This document shows positions 52,839-61,327 of a DNA stretch of 64,000 nt, one piece after another. Source of the stretch: Phaeobacter sp. J2-8. Its GTDB lineage: Bacteria; Pseudomonadota; Alphaproteobacteria; Rhodobacterales; Rhodobacteraceae. The notes below the pieces were generated by a model that searched no databases, was not told the DNA's origin, and worked only from the letters and a program-made list of their open reading frames with translations. The position numbers were made by a program, and so were the translations under genes. The stretch lies in NCBI RefSeq assembly GCF_022867865.1, contig NZ_JALIEC010000004.1:1-64000 (forward strand), read 5' to 3'. Within the stretch, counting starts at the first letter, position 1. The number at the start of each line of letters is the position of its first letter.

Positions 52839-54371
52839 ATGAAAACCGTTCTTGTACTCTTTGACTCGCTCAATCGCCGCGCACTGTCGCCCTATGGCGG
52901 CGACACGGTGCCCACCCCGAATTTTGACCGGCTGGCCGCGCGCAGTGCCCGGTTCGACAATCACCACGTCGGATCCATGCCCTGCATGCCCGCCCGGCGG
53001 GATCTGATGACCGGGCGCATGTCCTTTCTGCATCGCAGCTGGGGGCCGATCGAACCCTACGACGTGACCTTCCCCGAGGTGCTGAGCCGTGACAAAGGCG
53101 TCTACAGCCACTTTGTCACCGATCATTTCCACTATTGGGAAGATGGCGGCGCGACCTATCACAACCGCTATGACAGCTACGAATTCTTTCGTGGACAAGA
53201 AGGCGACCGCTGGAAAGGCGTCGTCGCCCCCGACTGGCCCGGGATCGAAAAACGCTTTGATCCCGGTCAGGTGTCACGCAAACCGCGCAGCTATCCGCGC
53301 CACAACGTGGTCAACCGCGACTATCTGGAGGACGAGGCCGCACATCCCAGTTTTCAGACCTTTGCCGCCGGTGTCGAATTTATCGAACACAACAAGACCG
53401 CCGAGGATTGGTTCCTTCAGATCGAAACATTTGCCCCGCATGAGCCGTTTTTTGCGCCCAAGCGGTTCCGCGACATTGCCGGCGCGCGCGCCGATGGTCC
53501 GGCGCTGGATTGGCCGGAATATGGCCACAGCGACCGCCCGCTAGAGGAAAAGGACGAGCTGCGCGCCAGTTATCATGCCTCGCTTGCGATGTGTGACGAA
53601 CTTCTGGGGCAGGTGCTTGATGTCTTTGACCGCGACAACCTGTGGGACGACACCGCGCTGATTGTGACCACCGATCACGGCTTCCTGCTGGGCGAACATG
53701 ATCTTTGGGCCAAAAACCGCATGGCGCTATATCAGGAAATCGCCCAGATCCCGCTGTTCATCCATGATCCGGCCCATCTCGCAGCGGCGGGCACAACGGT
53801 GGCCGGCCTCAGCCAGACCCCTGATCTGGCCGCAACAATCCTCGATCTTTATGACGCCCCGCGCCCGGATCAGATGGCCTCGCCCTCGCTGCGCCCGATG
53901 CTGGCGGGACAGGCATCGCCGCATGAGGCGCTGATCTATGGCTTCTTTGGCGGCGCAGTGAATCTGACCGATGGGCAATACAGCTATCACCGGTATCCGG
54001 CGAATGTGGAAACCCAGGAAATCTATCAATACACGCTGATGCCGACGCATATCTTTGACTTCTTCCACCCAGAGGAGCTGACACAGGCGAAACTGGCCCC
54101 GCCCACCCCGTTCAGCCGCGACATGCCGCTTTTGCGGGTGCCGGTCAGTTCGAAATCGGCGATGTACAACACCTATGGACCCGGCTGTCTGATCGAGGAT
54201 GAAACCCGGCTCTATGATCTGGCGCGCGACCCTGGACAGACAGCGCCATTGGACACCCCCGCGCTTGAGGCACAGCTGGCGGCACAAATGGCCGATCTGA
54301 TGCGCGGGCTGGATGCCCCACAAGAGGCCTTTGCCCGGATCGACCTTTTGCCCGAAGCTGTCCCGGCATGA
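52839..54371 (+). CDS. Sulfatase (CxPxR type), probably cytoplasmic
   Basis: Type I sulfatase of 510 residues. C49 in SMPCMPARR fits the C-x-P-x-R motif that is converted to formylglycine, with MTGR just after. Metal-site residues include the N-terminal FDS (D9) and TTDHGFLLGEHDLW. No signal peptide is visible: the chain opens directly with the first strand (MKTVLVLFDS). The enzyme should therefore act in the cytoplasm on a compound brought in by the ABC importer encoded just upstream. Phosphonate monoester hydrolases share this fold and are an alternative. It ends in an ATGA overlap with the DUF4432 gene. Confidence 0.9.
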   Translation: MKTVLVLFDSLNRRALSPYGGDTVPTPNFDRLAARSARFDNHHVGSMPCMPARRDLMTGRMSFLHRSWGPIEPYDVTFPEVLSRDKGVYSHFVTDHFHYWEDGGATYHNRYDSYEFFRGQEGDRWKGVVAPDWPGIEKRFDPGQVSRKPRSYPRHNVVNRDYLEDEAAHPSFQTFAAGVEFIEHNKTAEDWFLQIETFAPHEPFFAPKRFRDIAGARADGPALDWPEYGHSDRPLEEKDELRASYHASLAMCDELLGQVLDVFDRDNLWDDTALIVTTDHGFLLGEHDLWAKNRMALYQEIAQIPLFIHDPAHLAAAGTTVAGLSQTPDLAATILDLYDAPRPDQMASPSLRPMLAGQASPHEALIYGFFGGAVNLTDGQYSYHRYPANVETQEIYQYTLMPTHIFDFFHPEELTQAKLAPPTPFSRDMPLLRVPVSSKSAMYNTYGPGCLIEDETRLYDLARDPGQTAPLDTPALEAQLAAQMADLMRGLDAPQEAFARIDLLPEAVPA

Positions 54372-55294
54372 TCCACGATTGGCAACATCAGGTGGCAGAT
54401 CTGCGCCAACTGGCCGCCGTGCGGCGGATCACGCTGGATGATGGGCCGGAACGCGGCGTGCGCGCGCTCAGCTTTGACACCGGCGGCGGGTTGGCCTTTT
54501 GGGTGCTGGCCGATCGCAGCCTTGATATCGGCCCGCTCAGCTTTCGCGGCATGCCACTGGCCTGGCAGCATCCGGCGGGGTTCGTCGCGCCGGGGCAACA
54601 TGATGCAGAGGCCGACAGCGGCACCGGCATCCAGCGCAGCCTGTCGGGGTTTCTCGTCACTTGCGGGTTGGACAATGCCCGCCAACCGCGCGCGGGCATG
54701 CCGCTGCATGGCAGCCTGCCGCTGACCCCGGCCCATGTCACCGCCTGCGGGGCGGATTGGGATCGCCCCGATCCGATGCTTTTTGCCACGGGTGAGGTCA
54801 CCACCGCCCATCTCGGCGGCGCCTGTTTCCGGCTGCATCGCCGGATCGAGGCCCCGGTGGGCGGCGCGACGATGACGCTGATCGACCGGGTGGAAAACAT
54901 CGGGCCGGAACCGGCGGAAATGCACATTCTCTATCACACCAATTTCGGCTATCCGTTGGTCGCCGCCGACACCACCGTGCGGCTGGATGGCGTGCCGCTG
55001 TCATTGGGGGATCAACACACCGCATGCCACCCCACGCCAAAGGGCGGCAGCGCCGACATCAGCCGCGCCGCCAGTGACGGCTGGCCGTCGGCCAAGGTCC
55101 AGATCGAAAGCGATTTGCCCTTTGTTCAGTTTTGGCGCGATGCCCGCCCCCGGCGCAACGTGCTGGCGATTGAACCGTCCAATTGCGACCGCACCGCCGA
55201 CGGCACCAGCGGCCCCGGCACGTGGCTGGCCCCCGGCGAAAGCTGGCAATCACACCAAAAATACACCTTTTTATCCGGCAATCAGGAGGAATGA
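54368..55294 (+). CDS. DUF4432 / aldose 1-epimerase-like protein
   Basis: Galactose-mutarotase-fold protein of 308 residues. RALSFDTGGGLAFWVLADRS, PLHGSLPLTPA and HILYHTNFGYPLV match the DUF4432 group of aldose epimerase-like proteins; the conserved His residues are in PLHG and LYHTN. It lies in ATGA overlap with the sulfatase and is followed at once by the importer ATPase gene. A mutarotase beside a sulfatase suggests that the product of desulfation is a sugar or sugar-like molecule. Confidence 0.85.
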   Translation: MIHDWQHQVADLRQLAAVRRITLDDGPERGVRALSFDTGGGLAFWVLADRSLDIGPLSFRGMPLAWQHPAGFVAPGQHDAEADSGTGIQRSLSGFLVTCGLDNARQPRAGMPLHGSLPLTPAHVTACGADWDRPDPMLFATGEVTTAHLGGACFRLHRRIEAPVGGATMTLIDRVENIGPEPAEMHILYHTNFGYPLVAADTTVRLDGVPLSLGDQHTACHPTPKGGSADISRAASDGWPSAKVQIESDLPFVQFWRDARPRRNVLAIEPSNCDRTADGTSGPGTWLAPGESWQSHQKYTFLSGNQEE

Positions 55295-55295
55295 C

Positions 55296-56354
55296 ATGGC
55301 ACATGTTCGGCTGAACAACCTGTCCAAAAGCTATGGCAAGGTCGATGTGATCAAAGATGTCTCGCTTGACATCAAGGACGGCGAATTTGTCGTGCTGATC
55401 GGCCCGTCGGGCTGTGGCAAATCCACCCTGTTGCGCATGATCGCCGGGTTGGAAAGCATCACATCCGGCACGCTACAGATTGGCGGCGCCCCGATGAATG
55501 ATGTGCCGCCACGGGATCGCGGCATCTCGATGGTGTTTCAAAGCTATGCGCTTTACCCGCATATGAACAGCGCCGACAATATGTCGTTTTCCCTCAAACT
55601 CGCGGGCGAAGACGAACCCCAGCGGCGCAGCAAGGTCGACCGCGCGGCCGATATCCTGGGGCTTGGGCCTTATCTGGATCGGTTGCCAAAACAGCTTTCG
55701 GGCGGACAACGCCAGCGCGTTGCCATGGGCCGCGCCATCGTGCGCAAACCAGAGGTGTTCCTGTTTGACGAACCGCTGTCGAACCTTGATGCCAAGCTAC
55801 GGGTCAAGATGCGGGCCGAGCTGAAAGAACTGCATCAGAAACTGAAAACCACCACGATTTATGTCACCCATGATCAGGTCGAGGCGATGACACTCGCCGA
55901 TCGCATCGTTGTGTTGCGCGATGGGGAAATCGAACAGATCGGCACCCCGCTAGAGCTTTATGACAATCCGGCCAATGCTTTTGTCGGGGCGTTCCTTGGA
56001 TCGCCGACGATGAACCTGCTGGACCTCGAGGTGTCGGCCGAGAACCCCTCAGAGGCGCGTTTTTCCGATGGTGAGGCCCTGCGGCTTGCCGCGCCGGCGG
56101 CACCGGGACGGGCGACCGTGGGCATTCGCCCCGAATGTTTCGCGCTGCAATCCGAAGCCGGATCCGGGGCACTGCGTGCCGAGGTTGTGGTGGTCGAACC
56201 GACAGGGGCCTCCACGGAACTGGTGGTGCGCAAGGCCGGGCAGAACATCACCGTCCTGTCACACGAGCGTCTGGCGATCAATCCCGGTGACAGCGTCTGG
56301 CTGGTTCCGAATGCGGAACGCGTGCATGCCTTTCCCGACGGGGCTGCGGCCTGA
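55296..56354 (+). CDS. ABC transporter ATP-binding protein, UgpC/MalK type
   Basis: ATPase of 352 residues. ATG 55296 (MAHVRLNNLSKSYGKVDVIK) lies 2 bases after the previous stop and follows CAGGAGGAATGAC. Walker [10 protein letters not shown]-loop FQSYALYPHM, signature LSGGQRQR, Walker B FLFDEPLSNLDAK, switch VTHDQVEA, and C-terminal TOBE domain (IGIRPE-like GIRPECFAL) are clear. It energises the MalFG-type permeases encoded 3 kb upstream; the sulfatase and DUF4432 genes lie between. Confidence 0.93.
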   Translation: MAHVRLNNLSKSYGKVDVIKDVSLDIKDGEFVVLIGPSGCGKSTLLRMIAGLESITSGTLQIGGAPMNDVPPRDRGISMVFQSYALYPHMNSADNMSFSLKLAGEDEPQRRSKVDRAADILGLGPYLDRLPKQLSGGQRQRVAMGRAIVRKPEVFLFDEPLSNLDAKLRVKMRAELKELHQKLKTTTIYVTHDQVEAMTLADRIVVLRDGEIEQIGTPLELYDNPANAFVGAFLGSPTMNLLDLEVSAENPSEARFSDGEALRLAAPAAPGRATVGIRPECFALQSEAGSGALRAEVVVVEPTGASTELVVRKAGQNITVLSHERLAINPGDSVWLVPNAERVHAFPDGAAA

Positions 56355-56398
56355 AAAACCCGCGCGCCCTGACCTGCGCCCCTGACCTGCTAACCGGG

Positions 56399-56424
56399 CC
56401 CCATGTCCCGGTCCCCATGTCCCG
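56399..56424. repeat. Short tandem repeat, CCCCATGTCCCG twice
   Basis: Two identical 12-mers at 56399-56410 and 56413-56424. A second nearby doublet based on CCTGACCTGC lies at about 56367-56390. Both lie between convergent genes and are too short to assign a role. Confidence 0.5.
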
Positions 56425-56492
56425 ACCTGAGCGGTCCCTGGATCGTTTCAGGGCGGGGCCAATCGTCACGACACGCGCAGGAAGGCGGCTGT

Positions 56493-57497
56493 TCAATCGG
56501 CCGAGGTCGATGTGCGTTTGATCAGCGTACTTTTGTAAATCAGGTTCACCACCTGATCGTCCTCTTGCGCGATCCGAACGCGCATCCGGTCCCATGCGGC
56601 ATTGGCAATCGCATCAACCGGTTGCGCCACGGTCGTGATCGGCACGCGGCGGGCGGTCATCCACAACGAATCGTGAAACCCGGCCAGCATGACGTCCTTC
56701 GGCGGTTGAATCCCCCGCGAGGCAAAGGTCGACAGGGCGGCCAGTGTCATCACATTGGTCAGCCCGATCACTGCCTTGGTCTGCGGGTTGTCATCCAGCC
56801 AGCAACCCAGTTTGTCGGCGGCGGCTTCTGCGTCCGGGCCCGCAACCAATGTGTTGACGGTCATGGCGCGGGCTTCGCGCGCACAATCTTCGATGCCGCG
56901 AATACGCTCTTTCTGGGTGAAAATCTTGTCGCTGGTGGCCAGCACAAGAAGCGACCGCGCGTCCATTTCAATCAAATGCCGTGCCACTTCCCAACCCGAG
57001 GCGAAATCATCGGATGTAATCGTGTCATATTTTGACTTTGCAGGGTTCACCCGGTCCACGGCGACAACCGGGACATCGGGATATTCCTTCAGCAACATGT
57101 CGGGAATTGACTCGATACAGGGCACAAGGATCAAACCGCTGGGACGCCACCCCATCAGCGCACGAAGCCGGTCTTGTTCAATCTTCAGATCATCGCGCGA
57201 ACAAGAGACAATGACCTGATATCCGGCATCTTCGGCCCTGGATTTAATCAGCGAGATGAACCGGTTAAGAAAGAGGTCTTCGAGATTGGGCACCAGAACC
57301 GCTATGATTTTGGTGCGCCGCGTCCGCAATTGCGCCGCCACCCGGTCGATGGTGTAACCCAGTTTTTCCGCCGCGCGCCGCACCTTTTGTGCAGAGTCTT
57401 CGTTCACGTGTTTCTTGCCCGAAAAGACATGGGAAACCGTCGCCGTCGACACCCCGGCTTCGCGAGCGACATCTTTGATAGATGGCCTTTTCTTCAT
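56493..57497 (-). CDS. LacI-family transcriptional regulator
   Basis: A 334-residue LacI repressor. The helix-turn-helix is SIKDVAREAGVSTATVSHVF (residues 5-24), then KLGYTIDRVAAQLRTRRTK and an intact effector domain (VPNLEDLFLNRFISLIKS). It diverges from a taurine/sulfonate-type ABC importer and arylsulfatase set at 57785. The 287-base gap holds two related candidate operators, so it probably controls both itself and that operon. Confidence 0.92.
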   Translation of the reverse strand: MKKRPSIKDVAREAGVSTATVSHVFSGKKHVNEDSAQKVRRAAEKLGYTIDRVAAQLRTRRTKIIAVLVPNLEDLFLNRFISLIKSRAEDAGYQVIVSCSRDDLKIEQDRLRALMGWRPSGLILVPCIESIPDMLLKEYPDVPVVAVDRVNPAKSKYDTITSDDFASGWEVARHLIEMDARSLLVLATSDKIFTQKERIRGIEDCAREARAMTVNTLVAGPDAEAAADKLGCWLDDNPQTKAVIGLTNVMTLAALSTFASRGIQPPKDVMLAGFHDSLWMTARRVPITTVAQPVDAIANAAWDRMRVRIAQEDDQVVNLIYKSTLIKRTSTSAD

Positions 57498-57532
57498 CTC
57501 CTCGGACCTCGCTCTGTCATCAATTGATCTGT

Positions 57533-57544
57533 GTTAAACAGTTA
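57533..57544. promoter_or_regulatory. Candidate LacI operator, left copy (GTTAAACAGTTA)
   Basis: Lies 36 bases upstream of the LacI gene start. It shares GTTAAAC(A/G)GTT with the element at 57704-57723 on the other side of the divergent region. The pair fits autoregulation plus control of the ABC operon. Confidence 0.45.
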
Positions 57545-57703
57545 TATCATAATCCAGAGTCTGTAAATAATCTTGCGGGACGCAAGACAGATTGATTTCC
57601 TGCAAGATTTCACCACGCCGCTCAAGTACCTGAAAATACGTCGTTTTTGCACAAGCCAAGCCCTGAGCCGTCGAAAAAGCACGGCAAATTCGCAAACTGC
57701 GTT

Positions 57704-57723
57704 GACAGTTAAACGGTTTACTG
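57704..57723. promoter_or_regulatory. Candidate LacI operator, right copy (TAAACGGTTTA core)
   Basis: TAAAC-G-GTTTA (57710-57720) is a palindrome around one base, extended by CAG and CTG arms. It overlaps or abuts a TTGACA (57702-57707) that could be the -35 element of the plus-strand operon. That position suits a repressor. Confidence 0.5.
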
Positions 57724-57784
57724 ACATTTTCATTTTCAGCTCGACGAGTCGGGCCAGGAGGAAAATCGGTAAGGGGAGAGACCG

Positions 57785-58577
57785 ATGCGGCGATTAGCCA
57801 ACGGTAACCTGTTCATTGTCAGTGTGGTGGCCTGTGCGGCCTGGATCGCTGCCTGGGCGTGGATCACACGCAGCAACGGGCCGGTGTCGTCCCTGTTCCT
57901 GCCATCGCCGGGCGATGTTCTGGACCGGTTCGGGCGCATGTGGGTCAAGCCCTATATCGGCAGTACCCTGCTGGGCCATGTTTTCAGCTCGCTTTCCATC
58001 GTCTTGGCCGGCTGGGCGCTTGGCGGGATCGTCGGCGTGCCGCTTGGCATCGCAATGGCCTGGTGGCCGCGTGTCAAATGGCTTGTTTTTCCGATCTTTC
58101 AGCTGATCCGCCCGGTGCCGCCGCTGGCCTGGATTCCCCTCACACTTGTCTGGATGGGCATCGGAGAGCCCGCGCGCATATTCGTGGTCTTCATTGCGGC
58201 GCTTGTGCCCTGGTTGATGAACAGCATGCAGGCCGTCGGCTCGGTTGATCCGCTGCTTATCGACGCCTGGCCGGACGCTGGGCGCGAATGATCACAAGAT
58301 CCTGACCCGGATCGTGTGCCGCACCGCCCTGCCCACGCTGATTGCCGGGGCGCGGATCGCGCTTGGCAATGCCTGGACCACACTTGTCGCGGCAGAGCTG
58401 CTCGCCGCAACTGCGGGGCTTGGGTATGTCGCGCTGAATGCATCGCGGATGCTCGACACTGATGTGCTTGTGGTGGCGATGCTGCTGATCGGCCTGCTTG
58501 GTGTGCTGCTTTCGGTCCTGATGAAACTTGCGACGCGTCTTCTTGCGCCCTGGTCGCTTCCCCAGAAGAAAGGATAA
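57785..58577 (+). CDS. ABC transporter permease, SsuC/TauC type (first), with one frameshift
   Basis: Membrane permease of the nitrate/taurine/sulfonate class. The first part has LFLPSPGDVLDRFGRMW, IPLTLVWMGIGEPARIFVVF and SVDPLLIDA. At about 58271 an extra base shifts the frame; the expected EAA loop (RTLGANDHKILTRIVCRTAL) and the last helices are present out of phase to the stop at 58577. Repaired length is about 264 residues, normal for the family. The span is three times 264 plus one base. It stands beside a similar permease, so the importer may use a heterodimer. Confidence 0.84.
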
Positions 58578-58582
58578 GGCAC

Positions 58583-59378
58583 ATGACCGTCAAAACTTCC
58601 CCCTCTTCGCTTCTTCCGCAGCCTTTGGTTTATGGCGCGGTGTCGCTTGGAATTCTGGGCCTTGTCTGGGTGTTGGCCACGTCCGTTTTCGGCTGGGTCG
58701 GCCCCGAAGTCTTGCCCTCGCCCTTTGATGTCATTGCGCGCTTTGCCAATCTGACAACAGAACCCTTTGCCGGCGCGGCGCTTTCGGGTCACGTTTTCGC
58801 CTCGCTGGAGCGGTGGTCCTATGGCGTGTTTCTGGCCATCCTTCTGGGGGTGCCGATCGGCATCTTCTTTGCCTGGGCGCCATGGTTTCGCGCGGTGGTG
58901 AATCCGGTCTTTGAAACGCTGCGCTACATCCCGCCCTTTGCCTGGGTTCCGATTGCGATCCTTTGGTTCGGGGCGTCGACCACAACCCAGGCGATGGTGG
59001 TGTTCATCGCGGCCTTCCCTGCCTGCGTCATCAATGCACAGCTTGGCGTGCAGCATGTGGACGACATCCTGATCCAGGCCTCGCGGGTCTTTGGCGCCCG
59101 CCAGCACCAGACCCTGCGCCGGGTTGTCGTGCCGGTGGCCACGCCCAGCATTTTCACCGGCATTCGGATTGCCATCTCCAACGGCTGGATGGCGCTGGTC
59201 GGTGCGGAACTGGTGGTCGGGAAAACCGGTCTGGGGTTCCTGATCGCACAGGGACAACGGGAATGACTCTGTCTCGACCATCTTTGTCGGGATCATCGCC
59301 ATCGGGGTTCTGGGGGTGTTGATCGACATGGGCGTGCAACGTCTCGAACGCCACCTGATGCCGTGGGACCGCCTATGA
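58583..59378 (+). CDS. ABC transporter permease, SsuC/TauC type (second), with one frameshift
   Basis: Second permease of the importer. PEVLPSPFDVIARFANL, YIPPFAWVPIAILWFGAS and ASRVFGARQHQTLRRVVVPV identify the class. The frame breaks at about 59261, where a GGG run has one G too many: IAQGQRE then stop. Without it the chain continues NDSVSTIFVGIIAIGVLGV to MPWDRL and stops at 59376-59378. The repaired protein is about 264 residues. The repaired stop shares ATGA with the ATPase gene, which supports the repair. Confidence 0.85.
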
Positions 59379-60229
59379 CCGCCGTTCACCCCGCACCAGA
59401 CACCAGCCCAAGCATTTCAAGGAAAAGCCCCATGATCGATACCACCGTCACCCCCAAGCTGGAACTGCGCAACATCACCAAATGGTATGGGCCCGAAGGC
59501 ACCGGGGTGCTGGCGGTCGATGATTGTTCGGTCTCCGTTCAGAAAGGCGAATTTGTCTGCGTCGTCGGGCCGTCGGGCTGTGGCAAATCCACCCTGATGA
59601 CCGTCGGTGCCGGGCTAGAGGATGCGACGCGGGGCGAAATCCTGATTGATGGCAAACCTGCCGGAAAACCCGGCCCCCGCCGCAGCGTGGTGTTTCAGAA
59701 ATTCGCCCTGTTCCCATCCGAAACCGTCGCCGAAAACATCAAATTCGGCCTGCAAATGACAAAAGTGCCGCGCGATGAACAAGAGCGTCGTTTGCGCGAA
59801 CAGCTTGAAATCATGGGACTTACCCAGTTCCGCGACAGCTATCCCAGCCAGCTTTCGGGCGGCATGCAGCAACGTGTTGCCATTGCACGGGCCCTGGCCA
59901 TGCAGCCAGAGATCCTGTTGATGGATGAACCCTTTGGCGCGCTTGATGCGCAGACCCGGACCATTCTTCAGGAGGAGGTCCAGCGCCTGAGCCACCAGAT
60001 GCAATATACCGTGCTGTTCATCACCCATTCGGTGGAAGAGGCGGTTTACCTCAGCGACCGGGTGATCGTCATGTCACGCCGCCCGGGCCGCATCAAAAAG
60101 GAAATCCGCCTCCCCCGCGATGTGGTGTGGAAGCAGGGCGATATCGAACAGGCCGCCGAACATCCCGATTTCATCGAAGCCCGCCGCGAGATCTGGGGGC
60201 TGGTGCGCGAAGAAATCATGGCGGCCTGA
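59375..60229 (+). CDS. ABC transporter ATP-binding protein, SsuB/TauB/NrtD type
   Basis: ATPase of 284 residues from ATG 59375, which overlaps the repaired permease stop; ATG 59432 ([14 protein letters not shown]) is a shorter alternative. Walker [10 protein letters not shown]-loop [12 protein letters not shown], signature LSGGMQQR, Walker [14 protein letters not shown], and the switch in [15 protein letters not shown], typical of the nitrate/sulfonate/taurine subfamily. Together with two permeases and the binding protein downstream it makes a complete importer. Confidence 0.92.
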   Translation: MTAVHPAPDTSPSISRKSPMIDTTVTPKLELRNITKWYGPEGTGVLAVDDCSVSVQKGEFVCVVGPSGCGKSTLMTVGAGLEDATRGEILIDGKPAGKPGPRRSVVFQKFALFPSETVAENIKFGLQMTKVPRDEQERRLREQLEIMGLTQFRDSYPSQLSGGMQQRVAIARALAMQPEILLMDEPFGALDAQTRTILQEEVQRLSHQMQYTVLFITHSVEEAVYLSDRVIVMSRRPGRIKKEIRLPRDVVWKQGDIEQAAEHPDFIEARREIWGLVREEIMAA

Positions 60230-60287
60230 ACCGGCAATCCGACCGGCACAGACGCCACCAAAACGACCCAACAGGAGGAGAAAACCC

Positions 60288-61298
60288 ATGAAATTCACAT
60301 CATTCAAAAAGCTGGCCGCAGGTGTGGCTATCGCCGCGCTGACCGCCGGCGGTGCCCTTGCCGAAACCAGCCTGCATCTGAACAGCCAACCCAACGAAGC
60401 GGGCTATCCGATGTGGCTGGCCGAACATCTGGGCTATTTCAGCGACAATGGGCTGGACGTTGAAACCACCTATTTCCCCAATGGCGGCGCGGCGCTGGCG
60501 TCCGGCGTTTCCGGCGACTGGCAGGCCGGTTGGACAGGCGGGCCGCCGGCGATTTCGGGCTGGGACAAATTCCAGCTGATTTCCTTTGGCACGATGCAAA
60601 AGGAAAGCCGCAACATCAAACTGATCATGCGCAAGGACGCGATGGCGGGCATGACCCCGGGCGAGGCGCTGGCCAAGGTGCGCATCGGCACCGTGCCCAA
60701 TTCCACCTGGAGCCAGGTGCTGTTTGCCTGTGCCGACCATTTCAACGTGGCGCATGGCGATCTTGAAATCGTGCCGCTGGATCCGCCGGTGACACGCCAG
60801 TCGCTGCGCAATGGCGAAGTGGGCGCAGGCACCACAGCCGCCAGCGCGGATTTCGACATCGTGATGGACAAAGACACATACGAAGTGATCTGCGACGGCG
60901 AAATTGCCGGCACCTCGGTCATCGCGCCCTGGATCATCACCAGCCGGTTCTGGAAGGACGACCCGGACGCCGCAGCAAAATTCGTCGAGGCCGCATACCG
61001 CGCCAATGAATACATCCGCGCCAACCCCGACAAGGCCGTCGATCTTTCGCTGCAATATTACCAGGACACCGGCATCGAAGGCACCAAGGAAACCGCCGCC
61101 TATGCCTTTAGCCTGCGCGATTTCCAAACCCTCGACGAAGCGATCGCAGACATGAAATCAGGCGCAACAATCGACACTCTGATTGCCGGCGCCGAGGTCC
61201 TGGTTGCTGCCGGGGCCTATGACGAAGTGCCCGATCTCAAATCCATGCAGCCCGTCGCACTTGAGGTGCTGATGGCCGCAAAAGCGCTGCGAAAATAA
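60288..61298 (+). CDS. ABC transporter substrate-binding protein, SsuA/NMT1 type
   Basis: Periplasmic protein of 336 residues. ATG 60288 follows AGGAGGAGAAAACCC. The signal peptide is at residues 1-25 (FKKLAAGVAIAALTAGGALA). The mature start ETSLHLNSQPNEAGYPMWLA and NGLDVETTYFPNGGAALASG fit the sulfonate/taurine/nitrate-type SBP group. The arylsulfatase starts 29 bases after its stop. The ligand may be an aryl or alkyl sulfate ester or a sulfonate. Confidence 0.92.
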   Translation: MKFTSFKKLAAGVAIAALTAGGALAETSLHLNSQPNEAGYPMWLAEHLGYFSDNGLDVETTYFPNGGAALASGVSGDWQAGWTGGPPAISGWDKFQLISFGTMQKESRNIKLIMRKDAMAGMTPGEALAKVRIGTVPNSTWSQVLFACADHFNVAHGDLEIVPLDPPVTRQSLRNGEVGAGTTAASADFDIVMDKDTYEVICDGEIAGTSVIAPWIITSRFWKDDPDAAAKFVEAAYRANEYIRANPDKAVDLSLQYYQDTGIEGTKETAAYAFSLRDFQTLDEAIADMKSGATIDTLIAGAEVLVAAGAYDEVPDLKSMQPVALEVLMAAKALRK

Positions 61299-61327
61299 GT
61301 CAGAATTCCCACAGAAGGACATCAAAC

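Noticed and set aside
7425-59378. Programmed ribosomal frameshifting as the reason for the split genes
   Set aside because: The sites share no slippery heptamer or conserved context, affect unrelated families, and include both insertions and deletions. Programmed shifting is not known for these families.
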